DNA of 64,000 bases, from positions 1 through 64,000 of the forward strand of contig CAJXSN010000005.1 of assembly GCA_913060895.1 (NCBI GenBank). Reading direction: 5' to 3'. Under the pieces are notes generated by a model, which was not told the DNA's origin, made no database searches, and saw only the letters and a list, made by a program, of their open reading frames with translations. Each line of letters starts with the position of its first letter. Within the stretch, counting starts at the first letter, position 1. A program made the position numbers and the translations under genes. Shown here in pieces: positions 20,302-31,115 of the stretch. The stretch comes from an uncultured Sphingomonadaceae bacterium (GTDB lineage: Bacteria; Pseudomonadota; Alphaproteobacteria; Sphingomonadales; Sphingomonadaceae).

Positions 20302-20691
20302 ATGGCACGCGAACCAGGCCGCGTTAAGCGCCGCGAGCGTAAAAATATCAGCAGTGGCGTCGCGCACGTCAATGCCAGCTTCAACAACACGATGGTTACC
20401 ATCACCGATGCGCAGGGCAATGCGATCAGCTGGTCCAGCGCCGGTGCAATGGGCTTCAAGGGTAGTCGCAAGTCGACGCCTTATGCTGCTCAGGTTGCTG
20501 CTGACGATGCTGGTAAGAAGGCTGCCGAGCACGGTGTCCGTACGCTGGAAGTCGAAGTTAAGGGCCCCGGCTCTGGCCGCGAGAGCGCATTGCGCGCTCT
20601 TCAGGCTGTTGGCTTCACCATCACATCCATTCGCGATGTGACGCCGATCCCGCACAATGGTGTGCGGCCGTCCAAGCGTCGCCGCGTCTGA
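20302..20691 (+). CDS. rpsK: 30S ribosomal protein S11
   Basis: S11 lines the 30S platform near the E site. The 129-residue protein, equal in length to E. coli S11, contains [40 protein letters not shown] and the end [15 protein letters not shown]. The gene follows rpsM by 53 bases with AGGAAT before the ATG. Confidence 0.98.
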   Translation: MAREPGRVKRRERKNISSGVAHVNASFNNTMVTITDAQGNAISWSSAGAMGFKGSRKSTPYAAQVAADDAGKKAAEHGVRTLEVEVKGPGSGRESALRALQAVGFTITSIRDVTPIPHNGVRPSKRRRV

Positions 20692-20704
20692 TCCGCAATA
20701 GTTC

Positions 20705-20774
20705 GGCGGCCTCTTTCTAAGGGCCGTCCAACCTTTTTAACGGACCGGACGCGCCTATCGCAGCGCTCCGGTCC
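20705..20774. repeat. two hairpins between rpsK and rpoA
   Basis: GGCGGCC (20705-20711) pairs with GGCCGTC (20722-20728) with one G-U, and TTTTT follows at 20734-20738, so it resembles a weak terminator. A second hairpin pairs GGACCGGA (about 20742-20749) with TCCGGTCC (about 20767-20774). Together they may lower rpoA expression relative to the ribosomal proteins or mark an RNA processing site. Confidence 0.5.
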
Positions 20775-20801
20775 TACCCGCATCCGAACCAGGGGAAATC
20801 C

Positions 20802-21857
20802 ATGTCCGTCAATAACAAGAACTGGCAGGAACTGAAGAAACCCAATAGCCTCGAAATCAAGGAAGGCGGCGATAAGAAGCGCAAGGCCACCTTTATTGCC
20901 GAACCGCTCGAGCGCGGATTTGGTCTGACGCTGGGCAACGCACTTCGCCGCGTATTGCTGTCCTCGCTGCAAGGCGCGGCCATTACTTCGATCAAGATCG
21001 AGAATGTTCTGCATGAATTCTCCTCGCTTGCCGGCGTGCGTGAAGACGTGACCGACATCGTTCTGAACGTGAAGCAGATCGCGCTGAAGATGGAAGGCGA
21101 AGGCCCCAAGCGGCTGCAGCTTTCCGTTACCGGCCCGGGCGAAGTCACCGCCGGTGATATTGCCGTTTCCGGCGACATTGAGGTGATGAACAAGGATCTG
21201 GTGATCTGCCATCTCGATGATGGTGCGAACCTCAATATGGAACTGACGGCTGACATTGGCAGCGGCTATGTTCCTGCGGTCCAGAACCGCCCGGTTGATG
21301 CGCCAATTGGCCTGATCCCGGTCGACAGCCTGTATTCGCCTGTTCGTCAGGTCAGCTACAAGGTCGAGAAGGCCCGTGTTGGCCAGGAACTAGACTTCGA
21401 CAAGCTTAACCTGACTGTCGAAACCGATGGTACGGTAACGCCTGACGATGCCGTGGCCTATGCTGCGCGTATCCTTCAGGATCAGTTGACGCTGTTCGTC
21501 CACTTCGAAGAAGGCATTCCGCAGCCACAGGCGGCAATGATCGGGATGGCTGCAGAGCCTGCCGAATCGGATGCGAACCAACTTAACCGTTACCTTCTCA
21601 AGAAAGTCGACGAATTGGAACTGTCGGTTCGCTCCGCCAATTGCCTCAAAAACGACAACATCATCTATATCGGCGATCTGGTCCAGAAGACCGAAGCCGA
21701 GATGCTGCGCACGCCGAACTTCGGCCGCAAGTCGCTCAACGAGATCAAGGAAGTGCTTTCCAGCATGGGTCTGCGCCTCGGGATGGATATTCCTGGCTGG
21801 CCGCCGGAAAACATCGAAGAAATGGCCAAGAAGCTCGAGCAAGAGCTTCTCGGCTAA
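20802..21857 (+). CDS. rpoA: RNA polymerase alpha subunit
   Basis: Alpha dimerises to start polymerase assembly and its C-terminal domain contacts UP elements and activators. The 351-residue product has the N-terminal domain motifs [20 protein letters not shown] (about residues 34-53) and [20 protein letters not shown], and the C-terminal domain motif [20 protein letters not shown], containing the Arg that corresponds to E. coli Arg265, then [20 protein letters not shown]. It is slightly longer than the E. coli subunit (329). Confidence 0.98.
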   Translation: MSVNNKNWQELKKPNSLEIKEGGDKKRKATFIAEPLERGFGLTLGNALRRVLLSSLQGAAITSIKIENVLHEFSSLAGVREDVTDIVLNVKQIALKMEGEGPKRLQLSVTGPGEVTAGDIAVSGDIEVMNKDLVICHLDDGANLNMELTADIGSGYVPAVQNRPVDAPIGLIPVDSLYSPVRQVSYKVEKARVGQELDFDKLNLTVETDGTVTPDDAVAYAARILQDQLTLFVHFEEGIPQPQAAMIGMAAEPAESDANQLNRYLLKKVDELELSVRSANCLKNDNIIYIGDLVQKTEAEMLRTPNFGRKSLNEIKEVLSSMGLRLGMDIPGWPPENIEEMAKKLEQELLG

Positions 21858-21991
21858 GAGTTCCGGTCGGGATTTCGGTTCCGGCCGCATCGACTGGAAG
21901 GTCGAAACAATACAGAACGGGAAGGTTGGTCCCTTGTCCAACCAGCTACGGGCTACCTCGCACGGGCTCATATCGAACAAAGGAATAAATT

Positions 21992-22414
21992 ATGCGTCAC
22001 GGTCTTTCCCAGCGTAAACTGAGCCGTAAATCGGGCCACCGTAAGGCTCTGTTCCGTAATATGAGCCAAGCTCTTATCAAGCACGAACAGATTGTCACAA
22101 CGCTGCCCAAGGCGAAAGAACTGCGTCCCTATATCGAGAAGCTGATCACGCTGGCAAAGCGTGGCGGCCTTTCCAATCGCCGCCTCGCGCAATCGCGTCT
22201 GCTGGACGAAACGCAGCTGAAGAAGCTGTTCGACGTTCTGGCCGAGCGGTATTCCGACCGTGACGGCGGCTACACCCGCGTGATCAAGGCGGGCTACCGC
22301 GCCAGCGACGCTGCGCAGATGGCTGTCATCGAACTGGTTGACCGCGACGAGGACGCGCGCGGCCAAGACAGCGGCCCGGTGATGAACGCCGACGAAGAAT
22401 ACGAAGACGCGTAA
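21992..22414 (+). CDS. rplQ: 50S ribosomal protein L17
   Basis: L17 lies near the tunnel exit on the 50S surface. The product starts [20 protein letters not shown] and contains [20 protein letters not shown] and the later motif [20 protein letters not shown]. Length is 140 residues (E. coli 127) with an acidic C-terminal tail. It closes the alpha operon and is followed by a terminator. Confidence 0.98.
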   Translation: MRHGLSQRKLSRKSGHRKALFRNMSQALIKHEQIVTTLPKAKELRPYIEKLITLAKRGGLSNRRLAQSRLLDETQLKKLFDVLAERYSDRDGGYTRVIKAGYRASDAAQMAVIELVDRDEDARGQDSGPVMNADEEYEDA

Positions 22415-22443
22415 ACCGCGCCTTCCGCCGCAGCACCGAGTGA

Positions 22444-22481
22444 GGGGCCTGCCGGAGCAATCCGGTGGGCCCTTTTCTTTT
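22444..22481 (+). terminator. rho-independent terminator after rplQ
   Basis: GGGGCCTGCCGG (22444-22455) pairs imperfectly with CCGGTGGGCCC (22462-22472) and TTTTCTTTT follows at 22473-22481. It ends the alpha operon. Confidence 0.7.
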
Positions 22482-22507
22482 GGCTTGCGGCGGGTAGTGT
22501 CGCGCCC

Positions 22508-22958
22508 ATGATCCACACTACATTTGCCGCCGGAACAGTAGGCGCCGCCGCACTTGTCCTCACCGCAGGCCCAGCTGCAGCGCAAAGCCAGCAAGAGGCG
22601 CTGGATTCACGGTATAACCGCGCGCTGGCTGCCGGATACAAGGCGCTGATGCTGTGCAGCGCAATAGGACACGCCCGCGATGCAGGCATTCTGCGTACAC
22701 CTGAGAGTGTCGAGCAGTATGAGCTGTCTGGCATATTGGGGCGACGGCGCAGGCTGGTGGACGTTCAAGCGACCCGAAGGCAACGCGTTTGAGGGTATTC
22801 CCGACGATGCCTTCGCTGCGCGTGGTAATCGAGGGCAGTATGTCGTTGTGGTGCCCAGCCGCGATGTGGTGATTGTGCGACGCGGAGAAGATCCTGTCGG
22901 CAGCCGCTTCGATATCGCCGCGTTTACCCGCGATGTGCTGACTGCGCTGGAGGATTGA
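22508..22958 (+). pseudogene. serine hydrolase (beta-lactamase class C type) remnant with internal deletion
   Basis: The first part encodes a signal peptide (MIHTTFAAGTVGAAALVLTA) followed by LDSRYNRALAAGYKALMLCS and RTPESVEQYELSGI, which resembles the beginning of sphingomonad serine hydrolases of the beta-lactamase family. The second part, in a different frame from about 22735, reads YWGDGAGWWTFKRPEGNAFE and RGNRGQYVVVVPSRDVVIVR and looks like the C-terminus of the same family. About 300 residues between them, including the catalytic SxxK and YxN motifs, are missing. The junction lies near 22730-22740. It is a clear deletion product. No function is expected. Confidence 0.7.
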
Positions 22959-23033
22959 ACCCGCCGCCGGAATATCCATATCTACCGCACGAAACAAGAA
23001 GAAGATAATCGACGTAAGAGAGGTCTCCTTTCC

Positions 23034-25214
23034 ATGATACGCTCCACCCTTTTGGCTACATCTGCCAGCTTGCTTGCTCTTGCTGTGCCAATCACCGCCG
23101 CCTCCGCCCAGAACCACACGATGACCGAGGAAAACTCCGTCACTATGCCTGAGATTGCCTATCCCGATACCCGCATGGGTGATGTCGTCGAAGAGCAGTT
23201 CGGAGTAAAGGTCGCCGATCCCTATCGCTGGCTGGAAAACGATGTACGCGTGGATGAGGAAGTGGCCGCATGGGTCGCTTCGCAGAACGAGACAACGGAT
23301 GCGTTTCTGGAGGCGATCCCGGGCCGCGGGGCGCTGAAGGCGCGCATCACTGAACTAACCGATTATGAACGGTTCGGTCTGCCGCAGGAAAAGGGTGGAC
23401 GCTATTTCTATACCCGCAATGACGGTCTGCAAAACCAGAGCGTGCTGTATGTCCGTGAAGGGTTGGGCGGAGAACCGCGCCAACTGATCGACCCCAATGA
23501 CTGGTCTGACGATGATGCCACCGCGCTGGGCGAGTGGGAGCCTAATGATGACGGCAGTAAGCTGCTTTACGCCATTCAGGATGGCGGCAGCGATTGGCGT
23601 ACAGTTAAGGTGATGGATGTCGCCACCGGCGAAATTGCTTCCGACGAAGTCGAGTGGGTCAAATTCTCCGCTATCGAATGGGCCAAGGACGGCAGCGGCT
23701 ATTACTACAGCCGTTTCCCCGCCACGGGCGAGGGAGAGACGTTTCAGGCGCTCAACACCAATCACCGGGTTTATTTTCACACGCTGGGTCAGGCTCAGGA
23801 GAAGGACGAGCTGGTCTATGAAACGCCCGACCAGCCGGAATTGAACCATATCGCCCAGGTCAGCGATGATGGCCGTTATGTGGTCGTTACCAGTTCCAGC
23901 GGAACGGATGACCGGTACGAAGTAGCGCTGATCGATAGGGAGGCCGAGCGCGCCGCACCGCGCATTCTCGTTCCCGGTTTCGAGCATTCCTATTCCTATG
24001 TGGGCAACACCGGCTCCACCTTCTTCTTCACCACCAATGACGGCGCGCCGCTGGAGAAGGTAGTGAAGATCGATATCGCCGCGAACACCCCCGAATGGAC
24101 CACGGTGATCCCAGAAGCAGAAGAAACTCTGGGCGGCGTATCGCTGGTCGGTGGAAAGCTGGTCGCCAGCTATCTGCGTGACGCGAAAAGCCTGATCGAG
24201 GTGTACGATCTCGCTGGTCGAAAAGTGCGTGAAGTCGCCCTGCCAGGTATCGGCAGCGCCGGCGGATTTTCAGGCGATGCGGACGAGAACGAGACGTTCT
24301 ATTACTTTACCAGCTACAATACGCCGGCGACCATTTATCGCTATGACATGGCCACTGGCGACAGTGCCGAATGGGCCAAGCCAGAGGTTGCGTTCGATCC
24401 CGATGCCTTTGTGGTCGAGCAGAAATTTTATACTAGCAAAGATGGGACACGCGTCCCCATGTTCATCGTCCGATCCACGGAAGCTGCTACAAGCGGCAAA
24501 GCCGTGCCGACTCTGCTATACGGTTACGGCGGCTTCAACATTTCGCTCACCCCGGGTTTCAGCCCTTCGCGCATAGCGTGGATGGAAGCGGGCGGTGCCT
24601 ATGTGGTCGCTAATCTGCGCGGCGGAGGCGAATACGGAAAGGCATGGCATGATGGGGGCCGCCTGCAGAACAAGCAGAATACGTTCGACGATTTCATCGC
24701 CGCAGGCGAATATCTGATCGAGCAGGGCATCACGCCTGAAGGGGGCTTGGCAATCAGTGGCGGCTCCAATGGCGGATTGCTGGTGGGCGCAGTGATGAAC
24801 CAACGGCCCGACCTGTTCGCAGCGGCCAGCCCCGCGGTGGGAGTGATGGATATGTTGCGGTTCGACCGGTTTACCGCCGGGCGGTATTGGGTGGATGATT
24901 ATGGCTACCCCGACAAGGAAGCCGATTTCCGCGCTCAGCTGTTGTACTCCCCGTATCATAACGTAGCGAATGGGGTGGATTACCCGGCAGTACTGGTGAC
25001 CACCGCGGACACCGATGACCGCGTGGTTCCGGGCCATAGCTTTAAATATACCGCTGCGCTGCAGTCAGCGGAGCTGGGCGACAAACCGCAACTGATCCGG
25101 ATCGAGACCCGCGCCGGTCACGGTTCGGGCAAGCCTACGGATAAGGCAATCGAGGAAGCCGCCGATGTACTGGGGTTCCTTGGCTGGTTTACCGGTCTGA
25201 AATTCGGCGATTAA
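23034..25214 (+). CDS. prolyl oligopeptidase family S9 peptidase, secreted
   Basis: This 726-residue enzyme cleaves short peptides after proline. It starts with a signal peptide (MIRSTLLATSASLLALAVPI, cleavage likely after ITAASA near residue 25), so it should act in the periplasm. An N-terminal segment (DPYRWLEN near residue 62) precedes the beta-propeller (about 110-440). The alpha/beta hydrolase domain carries SGGSNGGLLVG with nucleophile Ser578, the acid in TDDRVVPGHS (Asp661 or 662) and His696 in RAGHGSGKPTDK. The gene stands alone between the serine-hydrolase remnant and a long palindrome. Confidence 0.93.
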   Translation: MIRSTLLATSASLLALAVPITAASAQNHTMTEENSVTMPEIAYPDTRMGDVVEEQFGVKVADPYRWLENDVRVDEEVAAWVASQNETTDAFLEAIPGRGALKARITELTDYERFGLPQEKGGRYFYTRNDGLQNQSVLYVREGLGGEPRQLIDPNDWSDDDATALGEWEPNDDGSKLLYAIQDGGSDWRTVKVMDVATGEIASDEVEWVKFSAIEWAKDGSGYYYSRFPATGEGETFQALNTNHRVYFHTLGQAQEKDELVYETPDQPELNHIAQVSDDGRYVVVTSSSGTDDRYEVALIDREAERAAPRILVPGFEHSYSYVGNTGSTFFFTTNDGAPLEKVVKIDIAANTPEWTTVIPEAEETLGGVSLVGGKLVASYLRDAKSLIEVYDLAGRKVREVALPGIGSAGGFSGDADENETFYYFTSYNTPATIYRYDMATGDSAEWAKPEVAFDPDAFVVEQKFYTSKDGTRVPMFIVRSTEAATSGKAVPTLLYGYGGFNISLTPGFSPSRIAWMEAGGAYVVANLRGGGEYGKAWHDGGRLQNKQNTFDDFIAAGEYLIEQGITPEGGLAISGGSNGGLLVGAVMNQRPDLFAAASPAVGVMDMLRFDRFTAGRYWVDDYGYPDKEADFRAQLLYSPYHNVANGVDYPAVLVTTADTDDRVVPGHSFKYTAALQSAELGDKPQLIRIETRAGHGSGKPTDKAIEEAADVLGFLGWFTGLKFGD

Positions 25215-25223
25215 TACACTTCG

Positions 25224-25265
25224 AGGGGTTGTTCATGTAAATACGTATTTTTATGAACAACCCCT
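25224..25265. repeat. nested palindrome after the peptidase gene
   Basis: AGGGGTTGTTCAT (25224-25236) pairs perfectly with ATGAACAACCCCT (25253-25265). Between them lies a second perfect palindrome, AAATACGTATTT (25239-25250). The RNA could fold into one long rod and act as a terminator for the peptidase mRNA, though no T run follows. Confidence 0.85.
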
Positions 25266-25314
25266 GTCGAGCCGCTTCAGCCTCAACTCAAGGATCAATC
25301 TCTAGACCCGTAAT

Positions 25315-25341
25315 CAACCAAGGCGCTTCTGCCTCTGGTTG
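25315..25341 (+). promoter_or_regulatory. 5' UTR hairpin before the first repeat-rich secreted protein
   Basis: CAACCA-AGGC (25315-25324) pairs with GCCT-TGGTTG (25331-25341) around a 6-base loop, with one bulged C. It lies directly upstream of the GAGGAAAAAAAG ribosome binding site of the gene at 25359, where it could modulate translation. Confidence 0.45.
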
Positions 25342-25358
25342 AGAACGAGGAAAAAAAG

Positions 25359-25901
25359 ATGAAAACCGTTTCCAAAGCCCTGCTCGGTACAATGACCGCT
25401 GGCGCAATGGCGGTAACGTCTGCATCCCCTGCATTCGCCCGCGACCGCAACAATGATGGTATTTCCGCTGGCGAAGTCATCGCAGGTGCTGTGATCCTTG
25501 GTGGGATTGCCGCGATCGCTTCGTCGATTGGCAAAGATCGGAGCCGCAGCGATTACCGCTATGACCGTGACTATCGCGACGATCATTATCGCGCCCGTGG
25601 TAATCCGCGTACTGCCGTTGAGCGGTGCGTCTCCGCAGCTCAGCAGAACGCGAGGCGATACGGTTATCGCAAAGTGCGGGTTACGGATATCCGCGACGTC
25701 GATGACACCCGTTATGGCTGGCGTGTGAAAGGCAGGATCTCGGTTGACGATGCCCGTGGTTACAATGACCGTAACCAGCGCGGCTATCGACATGACGCGC
25801 GATACAACCGGGGGCGTCAAGATACAGGCAGTTTCACCTGTGATATTCAGCGTGGCCGCGTAATAGACATTGATTACAAGGGTATCCGTGGCCTGCATTG
25901 A
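25359..25901 (+). CDS. secreted protein of unknown function (paralogue 1)
   Basis: I do not recognise a named family. The 180-residue product has a signal peptide (MKTVSKALLGTMTAGAMAVT, cleavage near ASPAFA). A hydrophobic Gly/Ala/Ile block GEVIAGAVILGGIAAIASS follows at about residues 38-56, then an Arg/Tyr/Asp-rich segment and a conserved-looking region with two Cys (ERCVSAAQQNARRYGYRKVR; SFTCDIQRGRVIDIDYKG). The next gene shares the same plan, including VIAG.VILGGIAAIAS and the final FTC...G.I..(I/V)DY stretch. They are therefore likely tandem paralogues. Envelope location is inferred. Confidence 0.75.
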   Translation: MKTVSKALLGTMTAGAMAVTSASPAFARDRNNDGISAGEVIAGAVILGGIAAIASSIGKDRSRSDYRYDRDYRDDHYRARGNPRTAVERCVSAAQQNARRYGYRKVRVTDIRDVDDTRYGWRVKGRISVDDARGYNDRNQRGYRHDARYNRGRQDTGSFTCDIQRGRVIDIDYKGIRGLH

Positions 25902-26029
25902 TCGGTTGTGAAGTATGACGGACCACCCGCCGGGCGGTTCAGCCTGATGACAGGCTGGACCGCCTAGCTTTATTGTATTGTTTGCGGTCTGAGCTACGTG
26001 CCGCACTTGAGTATTTAGGGGCCGAATTC

Positions 26030-26851
26030 ATGACTATCCGTTCCGCAATCATTGCCGCAGGGGCAACTGTGTCACTCGCTGCGATGCCCGCTGCCGCCGC
26101 CGAGTTACCGGTCTCCACCCAGCGAAGTACGGTTGCGCCCGCTGCTTCGTATGACATTGGCGAAGAGACGGCTCAGCGGCATCGGTATCGCGGCCACCGT
26201 GGTTATCGGGGGTATCGCGGCTATCGCGGTCGCAATGGTGTGGATGCAGGTGATGTCATTGCCGGTGTTGTTATTCTGGGCGGGATCGCAGCTATTGCCA
26301 GCGCAGCCAGCAAGAACCGCGATCAGGATCGGTATCGTGACCGCCGCTATCCAACGTCATCTCCGAATAACACCCGTTCCAGCGGTATTGACCGTGCAGT
26401 GGATCAGTGCGTCCGTGAGGTAGAGCGCGATGCCCGGATTGGCGCGGTCGACGGTGCGGATCGCACCGCTTCGGGCTGGCTGGTCACCGGATCGCTGTTC
26501 AATGGGAGCGGTTTCACCTGCCGGATTGGATCGAATGGCCGTATCGAAGGCGTCGATTACGGCCCAGGAAACGGGTATTCCGGCCAGTCAGGCGCAGTGT
26601 ACCAGCCCGGTTCCGTGTCCCGCGATGACCGTCAATGGAATGACAGCATCTACGCCCGAGCCCGCACGACTGCCGGATACACACAACCGGATATGCCCGG
26701 TGCGCAGTCAGGCTACACCCCTGTCAGCAACGGTGCATCGCAACCGTATGATGGGCCAGCCGTTCAGACAGACGGTCCACAGCCAGCCTATCCGGGTGGC
26801 CCTGTTCCTGGTGCGCCACAATATGCCAACGAAGACGCGTACGGCGGCTAG
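26030..26851 (+). CDS. secreted protein of unknown function (paralogue 2)
   Basis: ATG 26030 is chosen because it starts a good signal peptide (MTIRSAIIAAGATVSLAAMP); the longer frame from 25973 does not. The 273-residue protein has an RGHRGYRGYRGYRGRNG segment, then GDVIAGVVILGGIAAIASAA shared with the upstream paralogue, and the Cys-containing pieces DQCVREVERDA and GFTCRIGSNGRIEGVDYGPG. It adds a C-terminal low-complexity Pro/Gly/Tyr/Gln tail from about residue 190. Function is unknown; the Gly-rich hydrophobic block may insert in or span a membrane. Confidence 0.72.
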   Translation: MTIRSAIIAAGATVSLAAMPAAAAELPVSTQRSTVAPAASYDIGEETAQRHRYRGHRGYRGYRGYRGRNGVDAGDVIAGVVILGGIAAIASAASKNRDQDRYRDRRYPTSSPNNTRSSGIDRAVDQCVREVERDARIGAVDGADRTASGWLVTGSLFNGSGFTCRIGSNGRIEGVDYGPGNGYSGQSGAVYQPGSVSRDDRQWNDSIYARARTTAGYTQPDMPGAQSGYTPVSNGASQPYDGPAVQTDGPQPAYPGGPVPGAPQYANEDAYGG

Positions 26852-26889
26852 ACTTACCGTTACTCCATGATGCAGCCGGGGCGAGGGCT

Positions 26890-27570
26890 TCAGTCCGCCA
26901 CTTGTCTCGGCGGCAATTCACCTTCCGCGTCGGTAGCTGCCGAACGTTCATTATAGGTGGGTAGTGCCAGATTGAAGCGGATTGCTGCGCTGCGCAGGAT
27001 CAGGCCAGCTACAGTCGCCAGCGGCCACACCAGGGCAGGCTCTCCTCCGACCATACTGCCCACCACACAAATCGTCGCAGAAAGCGCAGCGGCGGTGACG
27101 TACAATTCCGGCCGCATCAGGATCGATGGGCGCCCGGCTACGACATCACGGATAATCCCGCCTACGCAGCCTGTAACCACTCCCATCATCATTGCCGGAA
27201 TAGGCGGCAAACCGTAACTGATTGCTTTTGCGCTGCCGAGCACGGCATAGGCGGTGAGGCCGAACCCGTCGGAGTAATCCAGCAGCTTGCCCTCCCACCA
27301 GCGTGTCGGTGTCAACCATACCAACAGGGCGACGATCAGGCAGGTGGCCGCGACCCACGCATCCTTTATCCAGAATACCGGCGCATCGATCAGCAGGTCG
27401 CGCACGGTTCCCCCGCCAACGCCGGTTACCAAAGCGAAGAATACGACGGTCACGATGGTCTGCCGTTCTTTGGCTGCGATCAAAGCTCCTGAAAGGGCGA
27501 ACACAGCCACCCCGGCGATGTCCAGCCAATCGAGAATAGGGGTGAGAATTTGTGAAGGATCGGTGATCAT
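26890..27570 (-). CDS. TRIC/UPF0126 family membrane protein
   Basis: The 226-residue protein has about seven membrane segments and the twofold internal repeat of the UPF0126 (bacterial TRIC channel-like) family. The repeat halves contain GVAVFALSGALIAAK...GVGGGTVRDLLI and GFGLTAYAVLGSAKA...GCVGGIIRDVVAGRPSI. Bacterial members form trimeric cation channels in structural studies; the physiological ion is not settled. Its start overlaps the stop of the upstream PepSY gene by 4 bases, so the two are probably translated from one transcript. Confidence 0.85.
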   Translation of the reverse strand: MITDPSQILTPILDWLDIAGVAVFALSGALIAAKERQTIVTVVFFALVTGVGGGTVRDLLIDAPVFWIKDAWVAATCLIVALLVWLTPTRWWEGKLLDYSDGFGLTAYAVLGSAKAISYGLPPIPAMMMGVVTGCVGGIIRDVVAGRPSILMRPELYVTAAALSATICVVGSMVGGEPALVWPLATVAGLILRSAAIRFNLALPTYNERSAATDAEGELPPRQVAD

Positions 27571-28277
27571 GCGGGTACTCGTCTTGTGCGGCGACGGAAC
27601 ATCAGGATGCAGCCAAGCAGGGATCCAAAAACCCCCAATACGGCAAACAGGATAAGGGTAGGATGTGAGGTATCCTCACGGGTTTCGAGATCCATGATAT
27701 GGAGACCCCACATGAAATCGAACACTCGCCAGAACCGGGTCCGCACAGCTGCAATCTCTCCGGTCTGCGCATGAACATATACATTGGTTCCGTCTTTCAG
27801 CGCCACTTGCCATGACGGAATGGCGCGGCGCAGATCCAAGGGTGCCTGCTCTGCCGTGAACGAGGCGATAGTTGCCACCGCCTCACCGCCGACGATCCGG
27901 CGAGCCACGAGGCTGCGCACATAGGCCTCATCGATTTCGGGAAGAGGCGCGTCGTTCATATCGGCGGCCAGCCGTTCGGTCGTTCCGTCTTCGCGTGTCA
28001 GCAACCAAATGGGGCGATCATCCTGCATAACTGCCCGCATCTCGCTGTATTTCGCAGCGTTCTCTATCGGAAAGTCGAGGACGGGCGGATTGACAGCCGG
28101 TAGCATCTGCTCCGGCATATCTTTGCTGAGGTGTTCGCCCCGCACCTCGTCGATCGGGCGGGCTACCATGACAAGACCGGTCACGGCCCACATCAGGATC
28201 GGAATACCGACCAGCCAGCCCAGCCATACATGCCAGCGGGCGAAGCGGGGCATCCATTTGGGGCGGGGCACAGGCAA
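27567..28277 (-). CDS. PepSY-associated membrane protein
   Basis: The 236-residue protein starts WHVWLGWLVGIPILMWAVTG (first membrane helix, about residues 15-35), has a periplasmic region with the PepSY-like AIPSWQVALKDGTNVYVHAQ and TGEIAAVRTRFWRVFDFMWG, and ends with the second membrane helix TLILFAVLGVFGSLLGCILM. This is the compact two-helix type of the PepSY_TM group, often near iron uptake or respiratory genes. Here its partner is the TRIC-like gene 4 bases overlapping. No enzymatic role can be stated. Confidence 0.75.
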   Translation of the reverse strand: MPVPRPKWMPRFARWHVWLGWLVGIPILMWAVTGLVMVARPIDEVRGEHLSKDMPEQMLPAVNPPVLDFPIENAAKYSEMRAVMQDDRPIWLLTREDGTTERLAADMNDAPLPEIDEAYVRSLVARRIVGGEAVATIASFTAEQAPLDLRRAIPSWQVALKDGTNVYVHAQTGEIAAVRTRFWRVFDFMWGLHIMDLETREDTSHPTLILFAVLGVFGSLLGCILMFRRRTRRVPA

Positions 28278-28392
28278 TCTCCTCCGGCCGGTTAGCCGTG
28301 CTGGCGCGCGCCCTATTCCTTCATCAGCCGCGATGCAATCAAACTCGTTCGTGGATGGGCCACATTATGAAAACCAGCAGTCCCATGCGTGG

Positions 28393-28818
28393 TTATTTTG
28401 TGAACAAGGCCGTCGGATCGGCCATTGCCTTGATCTCCAGCGCATTGCCACTGGGATCTCGGAAGAACATCGTCGCTTGTTCGCCCGGCTCTCCGGCAAA
28501 GCGAATGGTCGGTTCGATCAGGAAATCCACATCTGCTGCTGTGAGCCGGTCGGCAAGAGTGCGCCAGTCGGCCATCCGCAGAACGACCCCGAAATGCGGA
28601 ACGGGCACGTCCTCTCCATTGACATGATTGGACGCCCCCGCGCCGCGCGCGACGGCGGCGGGCGCCTGATGGGCCACGATCTGATGACCGTAAAAATTGA
28701 AATCGATCCAATCGGCAGCACTGCGTCCCTCTGGGCAGCCCAGAAGGTCGCCATAAAACTGCCGTGCTGCGACCAGATCGTGAACCGGAAAGGCAAGGTG
28801 AAATGGGGGCATGGTCAT
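28393..28818 (-). CDS. VOC family (glyoxalase-like) protein
   Basis: ATG 28818 overlaps the stop of the preceding membrane-protein gene (TAATG), giving [20 protein letters not shown]. The 141-residue product has the paired beta-alpha-beta-beta-beta modules of the vicinal oxygen chelate fold: FHLAFPVHD with metal-ligand-like His, and [14 protein letters not shown] near the end with the Glu ligand. Such proteins include glyoxalases, dioxygenases and resistance proteins; the substrate cannot be read. It closes the TCA transcript region. Confidence 0.8.
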   Translation of the reverse strand: MTMPPFHLAFPVHDLVAARQFYGDLLGCPEGRSAADWIDFNFYGHQIVAHQAPAAVARGAGASNHVNGEDVPVPHFGVVLRMADWRTLADRLTAADVDFLIEPTIRFAGEPGEQATMFFRDPSGNALEIKAMADPTALFTK

Positions 28819-29654
28819 TAACTGCTCCGTGACGCTGGGTTTTTCTGTCTTAGTCCGAGCGCCAGTCCGTAACCCAGAATCGGAGCAGCGCCGTAGCCGA
28901 TGAGAACGGTGGGATAATGCGACATGATCGACATCATACCAAAGCCAAACAGCGAACCTGCCAGAGCATAACGCGCCCGCGCTTCGAACGGGGCGCAAAA
29001 CAGCATCCCCATTAGCCCGCCACCAAGAGCCACCAACAGGGATGCCCCGATCAGCGGGGTGGTGGTGAGCGTATCGGCAAACACCCGTTCTACAAAAGGC
29101 TCAGGCGGCAATTCCCCGCCTATGGCCATGATCAGCGCGGCGACGAAGCCGACAATCGCGACCAGACCGTGGCGCCAGTCCCGGCTCTGATCATGCAGAC
29201 CGATAGCGGCAAATACCACGGCAAAACCGAAAGCCGCATCGGGCTGCAGAAGGGCGGCGAACAGGGCAGTAAGCAGCATTGGAGAGGCGTAATCGCGGTC
29301 CTGAGCGGCCAGTACGGCGATGGCGGGAAACAGGAGTGCGCCTGTGTGAAGGGTTTCCGCGCCCACGGGTATCCACCGGGCAATCCCGTTGATGTCCGGT
29401 CCTGTCAGCAGCGGCACGAAGCACAAGGCCAGCAATGCGGCAATTAGGACGCGGCTCGCACGAATGCCTGAAGGAGCATGGCCGAGGATGATCCATATCG
29501 CTGCAACGCCCGTTGCCGCGGCATTTATGGCAATATATTGCGGCGGCGCGCCGAACCTGATGAGGTAGGCCAGCCCGGCCCCCACCGGTAGTAGTAGGGT
29601 AAGCAGGGGAGGCAGCCTTTGCTCCAACCGCCTCTTTGCCCACGTATGCGACAC
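28818..29654 (-). CDS. polytopic membrane protein, weakly SEDS-like
   Basis: GTG 29654, 17 bases after the lpdA stop, is preferred; the frame open further upstream lies inside lpdA. The 278-residue protein has about eight hydrophobic segments. Two short stretches recall SEDS (FtsW/RodA) proteins: [20 protein letters not shown] (about residues 89-108) against the usual RRW..LG...QPSE, and [15 protein letters not shown] (about 132-146) against LLQPDLG. It is shorter than FtsW/RodA, so this is a hint, not an assignment. Its position between lpdA and a VOC gene is unexpected for a cell-wall polymerase. Confidence 0.6.
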   Translation of the reverse strand: MSHTWAKRRLEQRLPPLLTLLLPVGAGLAYLIRFGAPPQYIAINAAATGVAAIWIILGHAPSGIRASRVLIAALLALCFVPLLTGPDINGIARWIPVGAETLHTGALLFPAIAVLAAQDRDYASPMLLTALFAALLQPDAAFGFAVVFAAIGLHDQSRDWRHGLVAIVGFVAALIMAIGGELPPEPFVERVFADTLTTTPLIGASLLVALGGGLMGMLFCAPFEARARYALAGSLFGFGMMSIMSHYPTVLIGYGAAPILGYGLALGLRQKNPASRSS

Positions 29655-29671
29655 GTCCGGCCGCTCTGGTA

Positions 29672-31090
<1,419 letters not shown>

Positions 31091-31115
31091 AAAAAGTCAG
31101 CCTAAATCAACTTGT

